Source: Candidatus Harrysmithiimonas galli | GTDB taxonomy: Bacteria; Bacillota; Bacilli; CAJFEE01 | Reading direction: 5' to 3' | Assembly (NCBI GenBank): GCA_904373265.1 | Contig: CAJFEE010000001.1 | Span: forward strand, 62,001 to 126,000 | Length of the DNA stretch: 64,000 nt | Part shown: positions 38,674 to 48,487 of the stretch, piece by piece | Layout: every line of letters starts with the position of its first letter | How positions within the stretch are numbered: position 1 is the stretch's first letter | Translations under genes and position numbers: made by a program | Notes under the pieces: generated by a model | The model's database searches: none | What the model was told of the DNA's origin: nothing | The model's input: only the letters and a program-made list of their open reading frames with translations

Positions 38674-39934
38674 AATTTTCTTGTTTTTTATTTAATTTAT
38701 CAAGCATTTCTAAACGTTCCATTAGTGGTGGATGATCATAACGCAGCCATTTAATCAAATTGGGTGGATTTACCTCTGCCAACGAATTTCTTGCCAATTG
38801 CTGAAAAGTTTGAATGCCTGCCTGCGGATTTTTTGTTATTTTTACTGCGTATGTATCACATATTCGCTCATCTTGTCTGGAAACCCAATTGGTAATCGGC
38901 GTTGCAGCAAAAGATACAATGGATGTAATCAATAAAATCAGCGGCCAAACTGCAAAGCTTCTCCATACCCTTTTACCATTTTGATACATATGCTTCTTCT
39001 CTAGTTTTCGAATGATATAACCGCATAGCCCGAAAGAAAAAAACGACAAAATCAATTCAACCACAATATTTTGGTAAATATCTTTATGAATGTAATGACT
39101 CATCTCATGTGCCATAATAAATAAAATTTCGTTTTCTGTCAGTCCATTTAATGTTGTATCCCACAGAACAATCCTTGTATTCGAACCAATTCCAGTTACA
39201 TAGGCATTCATTGCTTTTGTTTCATCTGACATCTCTACTTGATATACTTGATCAGCAGGAATATTAGACGTTTTGGCCAACTCCAATATTTTTGCTTCTA
39301 ATTGCTTATTTTCTATTTCTGAAAAGGTTTGGTACAATGGATCAATAAGAACTGGCTGGATAAATACAACAAATAAGGTAAACGGGATAGACAATAACCA
39401 TGCATATAACCACCAGCGTTTGACACTTTTTTGCATCAACCAATACACAATAAAAACAAGAACAAACATCATCAAGCCAGAAATCCAAAAATCAAGCCAA
39501 GCTTCCTTCATAAAGCTATGAAAAGATGCAACGGAAATTCCAAACATCCGATTGATCCAATAAGAGCATAGAGAAAATGGTAAATCTACAATAAAAGCCA
39601 AAATGGAAAAATAAAAAGTAAACACTGCAGCTTGGACGATCGAAAATTTTGAGATCTGCTGTGCCCAATGGTCAAATCTTTTAGCAATCCCAAGTACCAA
39701 AATTAAAAACAGCACAAGAAATTCAAACGGAATCTCTAGCAAATACAAAAAATTCCTAAATGACATATATCGGCTGCTCTCTTTTAGCATAGTTTGATCC
39801 ATAAACATCGCTGGATCTGCCATTGTACCCATTAAATCATCTGGTATAGACGTATCTGCATAAATGAAAATATACCAATAAGCCAATGCTGCATAAATGA
39901 CAAAAAAAATGAAAGACCATTTGATGTACTTCAA
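38672..39934 (-). CDS. M48-family (Ste24-like) membrane zinc protease
   Basis: 420 residues. Several N-terminal membrane helices, then the zinc motif HEMSH near residue 275 in FIMAHEMSHYIHKDI, and the third ligand in RQDERICDTYA near 355. Full length for the CAAX-prenyl-protease-1-like family; Bacillus YhfN is a homologue located near comK. It probably cleaves membrane or lipidated proteins; substrate unknown. Start ATG follows GGGGTGA. Confidence 0.9.
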   Translation of the reverse strand: MKYIKWSFIFFVIYAALAYWYIFIYADTSIPDDLMGTMADPAMFMDQTMLKESSRYMSFRNFLYLLEIPFEFLVLFLILVLGIAKRFDHWAQQISKFSIVQAAVFTFYFSILAFIVDLPFSLCSYWINRMFGISVASFHSFMKEAWLDFWISGLMMFVLVFIVYWLMQKSVKRWWLYAWLLSIPFTLFVVFIQPVLIDPLYQTFSEIENKQLEAKILELAKTSNIPADQVYQVEMSDETKAMNAYVTGIGSNTRIVLWDTTLNGLTENEILFIMAHEMSHYIHKDIYQNIVVELILSFFSFGLCGYIIRKLEKKHMYQNGKRVWRSFAVWPLILLITSIVSFAATPITNWVSRQDERICDTYAVKITKNPQAGIQTFQQLARNSLAEVNPPNLIKWLRYDHPPLMERLEMLDKLNKKQEN

Positions 39935-40121
39935 AAAAAATCACCCCTTTTCGCATACTATATTGTATTGCGGACAAGGCGCGATATGCTTGTTTTTATC
40001 GACGAAAAGAAGGAAAACAAGGATCAAACATTGTCACATATGACGGCAACTGAATCAATTTTCCAAATAACTAGTAGATTCATATTTTTATTCTATTAAA
40101 ATAACAACCTAAAATATTTTG

Positions 40122-41582
40122 TCAAATCACATCAGGGGAAGCAGATTCAAATTTTTTCATTACTACGGGCAGCTGCCCAATTAAATCTGTTGCCAGCATT
40201 GTCGTTTTTGCAGCTGTTTGTGCCCAATAATCAGCACATTGACCATGCAAATAAACTGCATTACACACTGCTGCTTCCACATCTGAATAATAACTAAGGA
40301 AGGCAAGCAAAATTCCGGTTAAAGTATCTCCAGTTCCACCTTTGGCAAGTCCAACATTTCCGGTTTCAATAACAAAAACACGCCCATTCGGAAATGCACA
40401 TACCGTTTTTCTACCTTTTAATACAATAATAACATGATTTTTTTGTGCATAATCAGCTGCTACTGCCAGACGATTTTCTTGAACATACAAAACAGAATAT
40501 CCAGTAATTCGGCTCATTTCCTTTGGATGCGGAGTTAAAACAACCGCTCCTTTTCGTTTCTTTACAGAATAAACCCGTTTTTGTAAAGCAGCAGCATCAA
40601 GGATCAGTGGAATATCCATTGCAAGAAAGTCGTCAATTTTCTCTTGCAAATTCGGTATATGATCCAAACCTGGACCAATTGCAATCGCTTGATAAGATGC
40701 AAATGCTTCTTGGGTAAAACACCCATGCCATACATCATATCGATAAGAACATTCTGAAAGATGAGCAGCAATCACTTGTGCAACATATTTTGTTGTTCCA
40801 ACTGTTAATTTTCCAATTCCCGCCCGCATAGCCGCCGTTGCAGATAAAATTGCACAGCCAGGCATCTCATCTGTCCCAGCAATCAGTAAGCCTGTACCAA
40901 AACTACCTTTATGCATGTTGTTATTGCGATGAAAGAATCTTTCCTGAGTATCTGCTTTCGTCCAACATTTCCAAGAGCCCATTTGTGGCAATCCAATCGA
41001 TAAACATTTTTTTTCACCATAAAAATCCATACTTGGCTCCAAAAAAGCAGATGGCTTCAAACCATGTAAGGAAAGTGTTAAATCTGCAGATACAGCAGCT
41101 TCGACTTTTCCAGAATCCGCCTGTACACCTGATGGAATATCCACTGAAACTTTCCATGCTTTTTCACAATTTATCCAGTCAATCCACTGTTTGATTTCTT
41201 CACGTAGAGGATAACGGATTCCGATTCCAAGTAGAGCATCTACAATTACATCATATGAATGAGAAATTTCTCCAACATCATATCCAACCTGTTGGTAATA
41301 CTTAAAATGTGCCGTTGCACACCTGCTTTCTGGTGTACCCAACGGAAAAACCAAATCCACCTGGTAACCATTAATTTTTAATAAACGCGCCAGCACAATG
41401 CCGTCACCACCATTATTGCCCTTACCAGATAAAACCAAAATACGACTGCTTTTTGTTATATATTTTTTTATCGCGTAAAACAAAGCAGTCCCTGCTGTTT
41501 CCATAAGTGTAAAAGTTGGCAAGCCAAGTTGATCGGCTTCTTGATCCATTTTTTGAATTTCTTTCGCAGGATAAATATACAA
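40122..41582 (-). CDS. Bifunctional NAD(P)HX epimerase/dehydratase
   Basis: 486 residues in two domains: the YjeF N-terminal epimerase (about 1-205, GKGNNGGDGIVLARLL near 55 and GIGIRYPLR) and the ribokinase-like ADP/ATP-dependent dehydratase (about 215-480, GPGLD and KGGTGDTLTGILLAF). It repairs hydrated NAD(P)H. The frame is open 54 codons upstream through AT-rich DNA; I use TTG at 41582 because AAAGGGG is eight bases before it and the family normally starts directly at the I/V-x-P/T-A-KEI segment. An ATG at 41603 is the alternative. Confidence 0.9.
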   Translation of the reverse strand: MYIYPAKEIQKMDQEADQLGLPTFTLMETAGTALFYAIKKYITKSSRILVLSGKGNNGGDGIVLARLLKINGYQVDLVFPLGTPESRCATAHFKYYQQVGYDVGEISHSYDVIVDALLGIGIRYPLREEIKQWIDWINCEKAWKVSVDIPSGVQADSGKVEAAVSADLTLSLHGLKPSAFLEPSMDFYGEKKCLSIGLPQMGSWKCWTKADTQERFFHRNNNMHKGSFGTGLLIAGTDEMPGCAILSATAAMRAGIGKLTVGTTKYVAQVIAAHLSECSYRYDVWHGCFTQEAFASYQAIAIGPGLDHIPNLQEKIDDFLAMDIPLILDAAALQKRVYSVKKRKGAVVLTPHPKEMSRITGYSVLYVQENRLAVAADYAQKNHVIIVLKGRKTVCAFPNGRVFVIETGNVGLAKGGTGDTLTGILLAFLSYYSDVEAAVCNAVYLHGQCADYWAQTAAKTTMLATDLIGQLPVVMKKFESASPDVI

Positions 41583-41780
41583 ACCAGTTTCCCCTTTCAC
41601 CATTCTTTTGATTTGATTATAAAACGAAAAATGATTCTTGTGAAAAATGACTGAACCAAAGTATTTTGATTTTATAATAAACAATATGGGAAAAAAATGA
41701 ACGTTTATTTTTATCAAACTTTTTGCTTTTGCCATTTTATACAATACAAAACTTTACCAATAAAAATCAGTTAAACAAAA

Positions 41781-41830
41781 GAAAAGAGATAGAGTCCAAA
41801 GCAATGCTTTCGATCCATCTCTTTCTTTTG
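41781..41830 (-). terminator. Terminator after the cytochrome c peroxidase gene
   Basis: On minus GAAAGAGAT pairs with ATCTCTTTTC, with an inner AAAGC/GCTTT stem; the 3' side is T-rich. Confidence 0.65.
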
Positions 41831-41844
41831 ACCGTTCTTTATCC

Positions 41845-43248
41845 TTAAGGTTTAATTAAATTTGCTAAAGAGTCATAACTCATAAATTCATTTTCCCCAG
41901 TTAAAGTTTTTAAGAACAATACAATTTTATCCACATCTCCCTGATTTGGAGACGGCTTATTCAATTGATATTTAAACATTGCCTTTACTGCAGCATCTAA
42001 AGTTTCTTGTGAACCATCATGGAAATAAGGGGCAGTTAGTTCAATATTTCGCAATGAAGGTGTTTTAAATTTGTATTTATCGCTTTCATTATTGGTAAAT
42101 CCGAATAATCCTTCATCATCCGCACTAATTTCAGTACCACGATCTGCATAGTAATCTGCAGTAATTCCTAAATATTCAAAAGACTGCCCGCCCATGCTTG
42201 GTCCGACATGACAAGTTGCACAGTTATTTTCCTTAAATAATTCATAACCAGCAATTTCATCTGCACTTAAAGCATTGGTATCTCCTTTTAAATATTGATC
42301 AAATCTGCTGTTTGGTGTAATCAGAGTTTTCTCAAATTCTGCAATGGCATCTGTAATGGAATTTTGCGTAATACCTTCTGATCCATAAATTGCAGCAAAC
42401 TCATCAACATATCCAGTATCTTTTTGTAATTTCTCAATAATTTGGTTAAAATCAGTTGAACCCATTTCAACTGGATTCAATGGTGGTCCAGCTGCTTGTT
42501 CTTGTAAATCTGCTGCACGTCCATTCCAAAACTGCTGGATATTATAAGATGCATTATATACAGTTGGTGCATTGATGCCGCCAAATTGCCCGTCAATTCC
42601 TTCAGAGAATTTTAGATTATCTACTCCACCTGTGTTTAACACATGACAAGTTGCACATGCTACAGTATTATCAGCAGACAACCGTGTGTCATGATAAAGC
42701 TTTAAACCCAATGCAGCTTTTGCTTCATCATACGGAACTGAATCCGGAAGTGGTGAAACAGCATCGTTAGCGAATTCCGCTACTGCTAAGCCATTAGAAT
42801 AATGTGTAGCGCGTGTGGTTTGAACCCATTCTGTAATAATGTCTTTTTCTTCATCATTATACCCTGTTCCCCAGTGCATAAACTTATAATTGGCTTTAGG
42901 CATTGATTCGTTTAGCATACTTTGTTCGATTTTTGCCAAATCAACCTGTGAAACTTGTTCTCCAGCCTCCAATTGTTTTACAACGGCTTCCAGATCAATA
43001 TAGCGCAAAGAATTCGTTCTATCGGTTTCAATTATGCCGCTGATAATTGGAAAATTCTCATACCAAACCCCTTCTGGATTTGTAGAATGACACGATAGAC
43101 ATTGATTGTTTTTAATAATTTGCGCAACTTTCCCTTCCGTTGTGTTCGCAGTAATTGGCTTTCCTTTCTGTGCCCCCACAAAGAAAATACCGCCAACTAA
43201 AACAACCAGAACCACTACAATAGTAATTGCAATCGTTCTTCCTTTCAT
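41845..43248 (-). CDS. Membrane-anchored tri-haem cytochrome c peroxidase
   Basis: 467 residues: one N-terminal membrane anchor (about 5-25), then three CXXCH haem c sites, CLSCH at 50-54, CATCH at 198-202 and CATCH at 343-347. The last two belong to the di-haem bacterial peroxidase/MauG fold (about 170-460); the first is an extra N-terminal haem domain with methionine-bearing loops (MPKANY), as in E. coli YhjA. It would reduce hydrogen peroxide outside the membrane using quinol-derived electrons. GGGAGTGAG precedes the ATG at 43248. Di/tri-haem peroxidases of this kind are unusual in Bacilli. No cytochrome maturation genes are in this window. Confidence 0.9.
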   Translation of the reverse strand: MKGRTIAITIVVVLVVLVGGIFFVGAQKGKPITANTTEGKVAQIIKNNQCLSCHSTNPEGVWYENFPIISGIIETDRTNSLRYIDLEAVVKQLEAGEQVSQVDLAKIEQSMLNESMPKANYKFMHWGTGYNDEEKDIITEWVQTTRATHYSNGLAVAEFANDAVSPLPDSVPYDEAKAALGLKLYHDTRLSADNTVACATCHVLNTGGVDNLKFSEGIDGQFGGINAPTVYNASYNIQQFWNGRAADLQEQAAGPPLNPVEMGSTDFNQIIEKLQKDTGYVDEFAAIYGSEGITQNSITDAIAEFEKTLITPNSRFDQYLKGDTNALSADEIAGYELFKENNCATCHVGPSMGGQSFEYLGITADYYADRGTEISADDEGLFGFTNNESDKYKFKTPSLRNIELTAPYFHDGSQETLDAAVKAMFKYQLNKPSPNQGDVDKIVLFLKTLTGENEFMSYDSLANLIKP

Positions 43249-43263
43249 AAATCTCACTCCCAT

Positions 43264-44035
43264 CTTTTTCTTTTACTAGAAAGCTATTTTAGATTTATAC
43301 TTTCTAGAAAGATAATATCATATAATAATATTTTTAAACCAAAGCTTTGTGACAAATTATTAAACTTACTCACGCAAGATTATTACAGATTTTTCATATA
43401 AACCAATTTTGTAATCATTAGTAATTCATATTTTCTATTAATTTTTTCTGAAGTTGGTAGAAGGAAAGAAGCTGGGAAAAAAATTTAATTCTAAAGAAAA
43501 AACGAACAATCTATTATAATTTTACATGAAGTTTTATACCCATTTGTTTTTTGACTGTATGAATTTGATCATTTAAAAATACTCATTTAATTAGAATAAA
43601 AATTCATGTTTTGTCCCACTCTCTTTCATACACTAGATAAAAATAATTGAATTCCATAATCACGACTTCCTATTCCCTTTATTTTGGGCATAAAACTGTT
43701 TTATGTAGCGTTACCTTTTCAATCACAAGGAAATAATTTATTTCTCATAGGCTTTTCATTAACTGGTTTACAAACAATTAGATAAAGCTCAATCCTTCTA
43801 TGTTTCAGTTTAATAGAAAAGACAGATATTTTATATACCAAAAAATAATAAATTATAAAATAAAACAAAAATTTTTAAAGAAAAACTTTCAAGTAAAGAG
43901 AAAAATGGTTTACACATCTTCTTACTTAAAAAAGATAAAAATAAGAAATTGCACTGCCAATGTTTCTTTTAAACCGCACAAATTTTATAATGGATATGAA
44001 AAAATAACAACAGGCAGACAAAGAAGGAGGAAATA
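43264..44035. other. Intergenic stretch with candidate operator
   Basis: About 770 AT-rich bases between divergent genes. The operator at 43276-43311 is listed separately. A plus-strand frame at 43800-44036 is very Lys-rich, has no ribosome binding site and is discarded. AGGAGG for the phosphoesterase gene lies at the right end. Confidence 0.45.
43276..43311. promoter_or_regulatory. Inverted repeat upstream of the peroxidase gene
   Basis: CTAGAAAG (43276-43283) and the 12-base palindrome CTTTCTAGAAAG (43300-43311) give an inverted repeat plus an overlapping second half-site, about 30-60 bases before the peroxidase start codon. It does not match PerR, Fur, Fnr or Rex boxes as I know them. Confidence 0.4.
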
Positions 44036-45181
44036 ATGAGTAAAGTAGGTATTATGTTAAGTATGATATGTATCTTATCTTTTTACATCATCTTAAATTT
44101 GTATATTGGAAGAAAAATATTTCAATGGATTCGATTGTTTTTCCCATATATAAACAAAGCCGTGTATACAGTAGTTTATGGTTTTTTTGCCTTGTCACTG
44201 GTTATCGTTTTCTTACCATTGCCAACCATTATAAAAGGAACAATGAGCTGGATAAGCTCATATTGGATGGGCATTTTTATATACCTGCTTATTTTCTTTC
44301 TTATAGCAGATCTTATAATTTTACTTGGGCGTATGACAAAAATCATTCCAACTCCCATATCTCAAAGTATTCACTTTTATACCGGCTTATCTGTAATTTT
44401 GTTAACTGCTGGAGTTGTAAGTTATGGGATATATCATGCAAATCAGATCAAATACGTTTCTTATGACATTCATACAAAAGCAACAGCTTTATCAACCCGT
44501 ATGAAAATCGTTCTAATCAGTGATTTGCATTTAGGTGCCGTAAATTCTGAAAAACGCCTGGAGAATATAGTAAAAAATATAAACAATCTTGAACCTGATA
44601 TTGTTTGTATAGCTGGAGATATTTTTAATGACGATTATTATGCCCTGCAAAATCCTGAAAAAGCAATTGGTTTATTAAAAAGTATTACAGCAACCTATGG
44701 AGTATATGGTAGTCTTGGAAATCATGATAGCGGAAAGACATTTGATGAAATGATAAATTTCCTTAAGCAAAGCCATATCAAACTCCTGAATGATACATAT
44801 GTAATCATTGATGGACGATTGGCTCTGTTTGGACGGGTAGACCCTTCGCCAATTGGAGGTTTCGGCGAATTAAAAAGAAAGGAGATTACAGAGTCTATAG
44901 CTTCACTAGACCCTAAGCTTCCAGTTGTAGTTATGGATCATACACCTAGCAACATCGAACAATATGGAGAAAATGTTGATTTGGTGCTGGCTGGACATAC
45001 TCATAAGGGGCAAATATTTCCAGGTAGCTTAATAACAAATGCTGTATTTGTTGTAGATTATGGACACTATCAAAAGGATACTGTTAGTCCGCATGTAATC
45101 GTCACATCCGGTGTGGGCACTTGGGGGATGCCAATGCGGGTCGGATCAAATAATGAAATTGTAAGTATTAATTTACGGTAA
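44036..45181 (+). CDS. Membrane metallophosphoesterase
   Basis: 381 residues. Four or five membrane helices occupy residues 5-135; a calcineurin-like phosphoesterase domain follows with SDLHLG (about 162-167), GDIFND (about 193), GNHD (about 231) and GHTHKGQ (about 320). Resembles YaeI/YkuE-type enzymes that hydrolyse phospholipid- or sugar-linked phosphodiesters at the membrane; substrate unknown. AGGAGG directly before the ATG. Single-gene unit; a weak AAGGAAAA/TTTTCCTT hairpin lies at 45240-45276. Confidence 0.88.
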   Translation: MSKVGIMLSMICILSFYIILNLYIGRKIFQWIRLFFPYINKAVYTVVYGFFALSLVIVFLPLPTIIKGTMSWISSYWMGIFIYLLIFFLIADLIILLGRMTKIIPTPISQSIHFYTGLSVILLTAGVVSYGIYHANQIKYVSYDIHTKATALSTRMKIVLISDLHLGAVNSEKRLENIVKNINNLEPDIVCIAGDIFNDDYYALQNPEKAIGLLKSITATYGVYGSLGNHDSGKTFDEMINFLKQSHIKLLNDTYVIIDGRLALFGRVDPSPIGGFGELKRKEITESIASLDPKLPVVVMDHTPSNIEQYGENVDLVLAGHTHKGQIFPGSLITNAVFVVDYGHYQKDTVSPHVIVTSGVGTWGMPMRVGSNNEIVSINLR

Positions 45182-46090
45182 AACCACAGCATTATGCCAA
45201 AATTTTTACTTAGAAAAATCGAATCGCTCATACATTCTTAAGGAAAAGAACACATACTTGTCTTGTATTTTCCTTTATGGATAGAGCTTTTTCTTATTCA
45301 CTCAATGATTCCTATCGTTCCTATGAATTTTTAACCATGATGCAAATGAATATTGCTTTCATCTTCAATCAAAAGATTCTTTATCAATATGGAACACCCA
45401 TATCTCAACCATAATAACAGGGCAAATAGACAAGGTCACTCTTGGATTTTGAGCGATTCTTGCTCTTTTCATATTTATATTTTGAGTAAATCTTAATGAA
45501 AGAAAAAATCTATACTATATACCATCCTTTGTAATTTCACAATTATACCCCCTGACCTTGTAATTTTAACATGAAAACAGATGATCACATAGGAGTGCAT
45601 AATATATCTTTTGTATGTTATCTTCAATACAAATAATATATAGTTTTTGATCATCTTATATTGAATGAATGAAGAAACTCGTTACGTTGATTTGTCACCT
45701 TTTCATGTGAGCAGCACGGCATTTTTTGATCATTCTTTATGAAAAAGAGATGCCTCCTACTCGTTTTAACAATTATATACAATAAGACACTTACATGACT
45801 CACGACTCAATTTATTTTTCATTTTGAAAATGAATGGATTATTGTGTATATCTTGTAGCAATCATTAGAAAATGATATACCGTTAGAGCTATAAGATGTT
45901 TCTATTTTATATTGAAATAAATGATATATCGGTTGATATGAAATTGATTTAGTTCATCGTTCTGACCATTTGATAATGATCTATAATGAACATCTCAAAT
46001 CATTAACGGTTTAATCTCTTTCTTTTTCGTCACATGCTACTTTATAAAACATTTTTCTGATCTAATCGATCTTTATCATTTCATTGACGC
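45182..46090. other. Long intergenic stretch, no supported gene
   Basis: About 900 AT-rich bases between convergent genes. Apart from the AAGGAAAA/TTTTCCTT hairpin at 45240-45276 and loosely repeated AATGATATA(C/T)CG tracts near 45871 and 45920, I see nothing. Confidence 0.45.
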
Positions 46091-46327
46091 TTATACTACT
46101 GTATCCACAATCAAAATTTCTTCCAAAGTTACTTGAAACACTGTTGCCAAGATTACGAGATGATCAAGAAAGGGCAATGCCATACCGCTTTGCCACTTAT
46201 AAATTGCCTGCGGTGTGGAAAAACCAAATACCGCTTGTAATTCTTTCACAGTGAATCCGTTTAATTCACGTAATCTAACAATATTTTTTCCTGTTTTTAC
46301 CATATTAATGGTTGGCATAGAACACAT
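46091..46327 (-). CDS. XRE-type helix-turn-helix protein
   Basis: 78 residues, essentially one Cro/C1-type DNA-binding domain: GKNIVRLRELNGFTVKELQ, AIYKWQSGMALPFLDHLVIL. No effector domain. It begins 45 bases after rtcB on the same strand, with AGGAGGAAG before the ATG, so it is likely co-transcribed. It may regulate rtcB or an unlinked target. Confidence 0.82.
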   Translation of the reverse strand: MCSMPTINMVKTGKNIVRLRELNGFTVKELQAVFGFSTPQAIYKWQSGMALPFLDHLVILATVFQVTLEEILIVDTVV

Positions 46328-46372
46328 TTTTCTTCCTCCTGTTTCTGCGTTACAGACTAGAAACAGAAATTT

Positions 46373-47575
46373 CTAATCTGATGCCTTAAAATTATAAATC
46401 GGCTTGATAATCTCAATAATTTCTATAGTATCATCAATAACAGCCACAATATCCTCTAATGCTTTATATGCCATTGGAGCTTCATCTAATGTTGATGGAT
46501 TGACCGAAGTTGTATACACCCCTTGCATTTCATGATGGTATTCATCCATATTTAATGTTTCCTTTGCCTTTCTTCGTGACATCAATCGACCTGCACCATG
46601 CGGAGCAGATTGATTCCATTCTGGATTTCCTTTTCCAATGGCTAGAATGCTTCCATCACGCATATTGAGCGGAATCAATACTTTTTCACCTTTATGCGCT
46701 GAGATAGCACCCTTTCTTAAAATCATTTCATTTGTATCAATATAATTATGAATGGTATGAAACGCATCTACAGCAGTTAGACCTGTTCTTTCCAGCAATA
46801 CCTCTGCAATGATTTCACGATTTCGCTTTGCAAATTGCTGACAAATTTCCACATCATGAAGGTAGTCCGCAAAATACGTGCCATAAAGAAAGCATAAGTC
46901 CTCTGGTATATTTGTTTCCTTTTGATCCCATGAAATGGCTTGTAACGCTGCCTGAATTTCCTTTTTTCTTCCTGTTTCTTTATATTCTTGAATGATTGCA
47001 TCCCGTTTTTGAAAATATGTTTCCTTCCCTTTGTTCAAATCAATTGCTAGTCTCTGATAAAGCTCCGCAACTTGTTTCCCCAAATTTCGGCTACCCGTAT
47101 GAATGACCAAATATTTTGTTCCATCCTTTGCTTGGTTAACTTCAATAAAATGATTACCACCTCCCAATGTGCCAAGGCTTCGTTCTAAACGCTTTGTATT
47201 TTTCAAGCTTCTGTAACAACGTAACGACATCAAATCAAATCGCTCCCGTCTACTCTCCCAAACACGCTTACCAGAAGGGACAAAATGCGCTGCTGTGTCC
47301 AACTTTTCAAAATCAATTTCTGTTTTCCCAAGATAAACCGTGTACATTCCACATCCAATATCAACCCCAACAATATTTGGAACCACTTTATCTACCACGG
47401 TCATCGTTGTGCCAACAGTACATCCCTTTCCAGCATGAACATCAGGCATAATACGGATTTTACTCTTAGCAGCAAACTCATAATCACACATTCTGCGAAT
47501 TTGCTCAACCGCCTCCTTTTCTACGACTTTTGCATAACAGATGGCTGTGTTGATTTTTCCTTTGATTTCAAACAT
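46373..47575 (-). CDS. rtcB: RNA ligase RtcB
   Basis: 400 residues of the RtcB family. Metal-binding and catalytic segments are present: MPDVHAGKGCTVG near 40, VGVDIGCGMYTV near 65, GTLGGGNHFIEV near 130, VIHTGSRNLG near 155 and the guanylylated-His motif HGAGRLMSR near 325. RtcB joins 2',3'-cyclic phosphate and 5'-OH RNA ends in RNA repair. I use ATG at 47575 (AAGGA ten bases upstream); an ATG at 47584 is too close to that site. It follows a terminator-bearing leader and precedes an xre gene. Confidence 0.92.
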   Translation of the reverse strand: MFEIKGKINTAICYAKVVEKEAVEQIRRMCDYEFAAKSKIRIMPDVHAGKGCTVGTTMTVVDKVVPNIVGVDIGCGMYTVYLGKTEIDFEKLDTAAHFVPSGKRVWESRRERFDLMSLRCYRSLKNTKRLERSLGTLGGGNHFIEVNQAKDGTKYLVIHTGSRNLGKQVAELYQRLAIDLNKGKETYFQKRDAIIQEYKETGRKKEIQAALQAISWDQKETNIPEDLCFLYGTYFADYLHDVEICQQFAKRNREIIAEVLLERTGLTAVDAFHTIHNYIDTNEMILRKGAISAHKGEKVLIPLNMRDGSILAIGKGNPEWNQSAPHGAGRLMSRRKAKETLNMDEYHHEMQGVYTTSVNPSTLDEAPMAYKALEDIVAVIDDTIEIIEIIKPIYNFKASD

Positions 47576-47636
47576 ATATCTCATTTCCTTTCTGTAAAAA
47601 TCTTTATGTTTTTGCACCACCTTGACACTATAAATA

Positions 47637-47678
47637 AAAAAAACCGCCTATCTCTCAAATAAGATAAGCGGTTTGCTT
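47637..47678 (-). terminator. Intrinsic terminator (attenuator candidate) upstream of rtcB
   Basis: On minus AAACCGC-TATCT pairs with AGATA-GCGGTTT, followed by eight T. It lies about 60 bases before the rtcB start on the same strand. Confidence 0.8.
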
Positions 47679-47940
47679 CATATCTGTGACAATGTTCTCC
47701 AAAAAGGAATTTTGAATCCGACTGACACAATATGATCAGCTGCATTATCTTATATGAGCACACAAAACTTAAGCCCTGTTTTGTAAGCAGCGCCTCATAT
47801 CTTTTAATATTTAGATGATCTTGTGTCATTTTTGTATTCAACATGATTCTTTCCTTTCCGGACATTTGTATCCATATTTTTCCTCGTTTTTTTGTAAATA
47901 TACCACGAAAAAAAACATTTGTCATTATATCTATAGTATA
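47679..47940 (-). ncRNA. rtcB leader RNA or independent short RNA ending at the terminator
   Basis: Between a TATACT/TATAAT-rich region near 47925-47945 and the terminator lies about 250 bases. It holds a hairpin (ACAAAAC/GTTTTGT, 47763-47785). A frame starting at 47844 (MLNTKMTQDHLNIKRYEALL, site GGAAAGGA) runs through the terminator, so a leader peptide is possible. The -35 is weak and existence is inferred. Confidence 0.35.
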
Positions 47941-47985
47941 ACGTTTATATAAAAGTAATTTTGATTTAAAATAATTAAAAAACAA

Positions 47986-48487
47986 ATCTTTATGTCATAA
48001 AATCAAAAGTTTTGTTTTTTAAACTGCTTTTGTCTGAGTCTCGTTTACTCTGTTCTCTTTCTTATCTACATTTTTTCAAATTTCTTCTTAACCTCTATTT
48101 GAGACAGGCAAGCAAAAAGGCATATATCTTAACAATGGGTATTTCACTATAACCATGATCTTGTAACTAAGAAAATATCATGAAAAAATACTTGTTAGAC
48201 AAATTCCATATATATTATAAAACAATTGTGATATATGGTAACTTTTCATAAATTTGCAATACTCTATATATAGAATAATTATACTTGCTATTTTATTTTC
48301 TAGTTCCCTCTTTCAAATACGAAAAGCTTCTATTCAGGATTCTCTCTCACTCTTACAACCCCAAAGAATGTTCGTTTTTTACTTTACACATTACCTAAGC
48401 ATCCTTATCCTAGAAAGGATATGATCCACTTCGCTTTTTAGTCAATCTGCATCAAGCTCCTCGGTTCACCTTTTTTTGCTTTATAAT
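47986..48487. other. Intergenic, no supported gene
   Basis: About 500 AT-rich bases between the rtcB leader and thiD. No frames, hairpins or terminator recognised. Confidence 0.45.

Noticed and set aside
43800-44036. Plus-strand 78-codon frame before the phosphoesterase
   Set aside because: Lys/Phe/Tyr-rich low-complexity translation of AT-rich DNA, no ribosome binding site.
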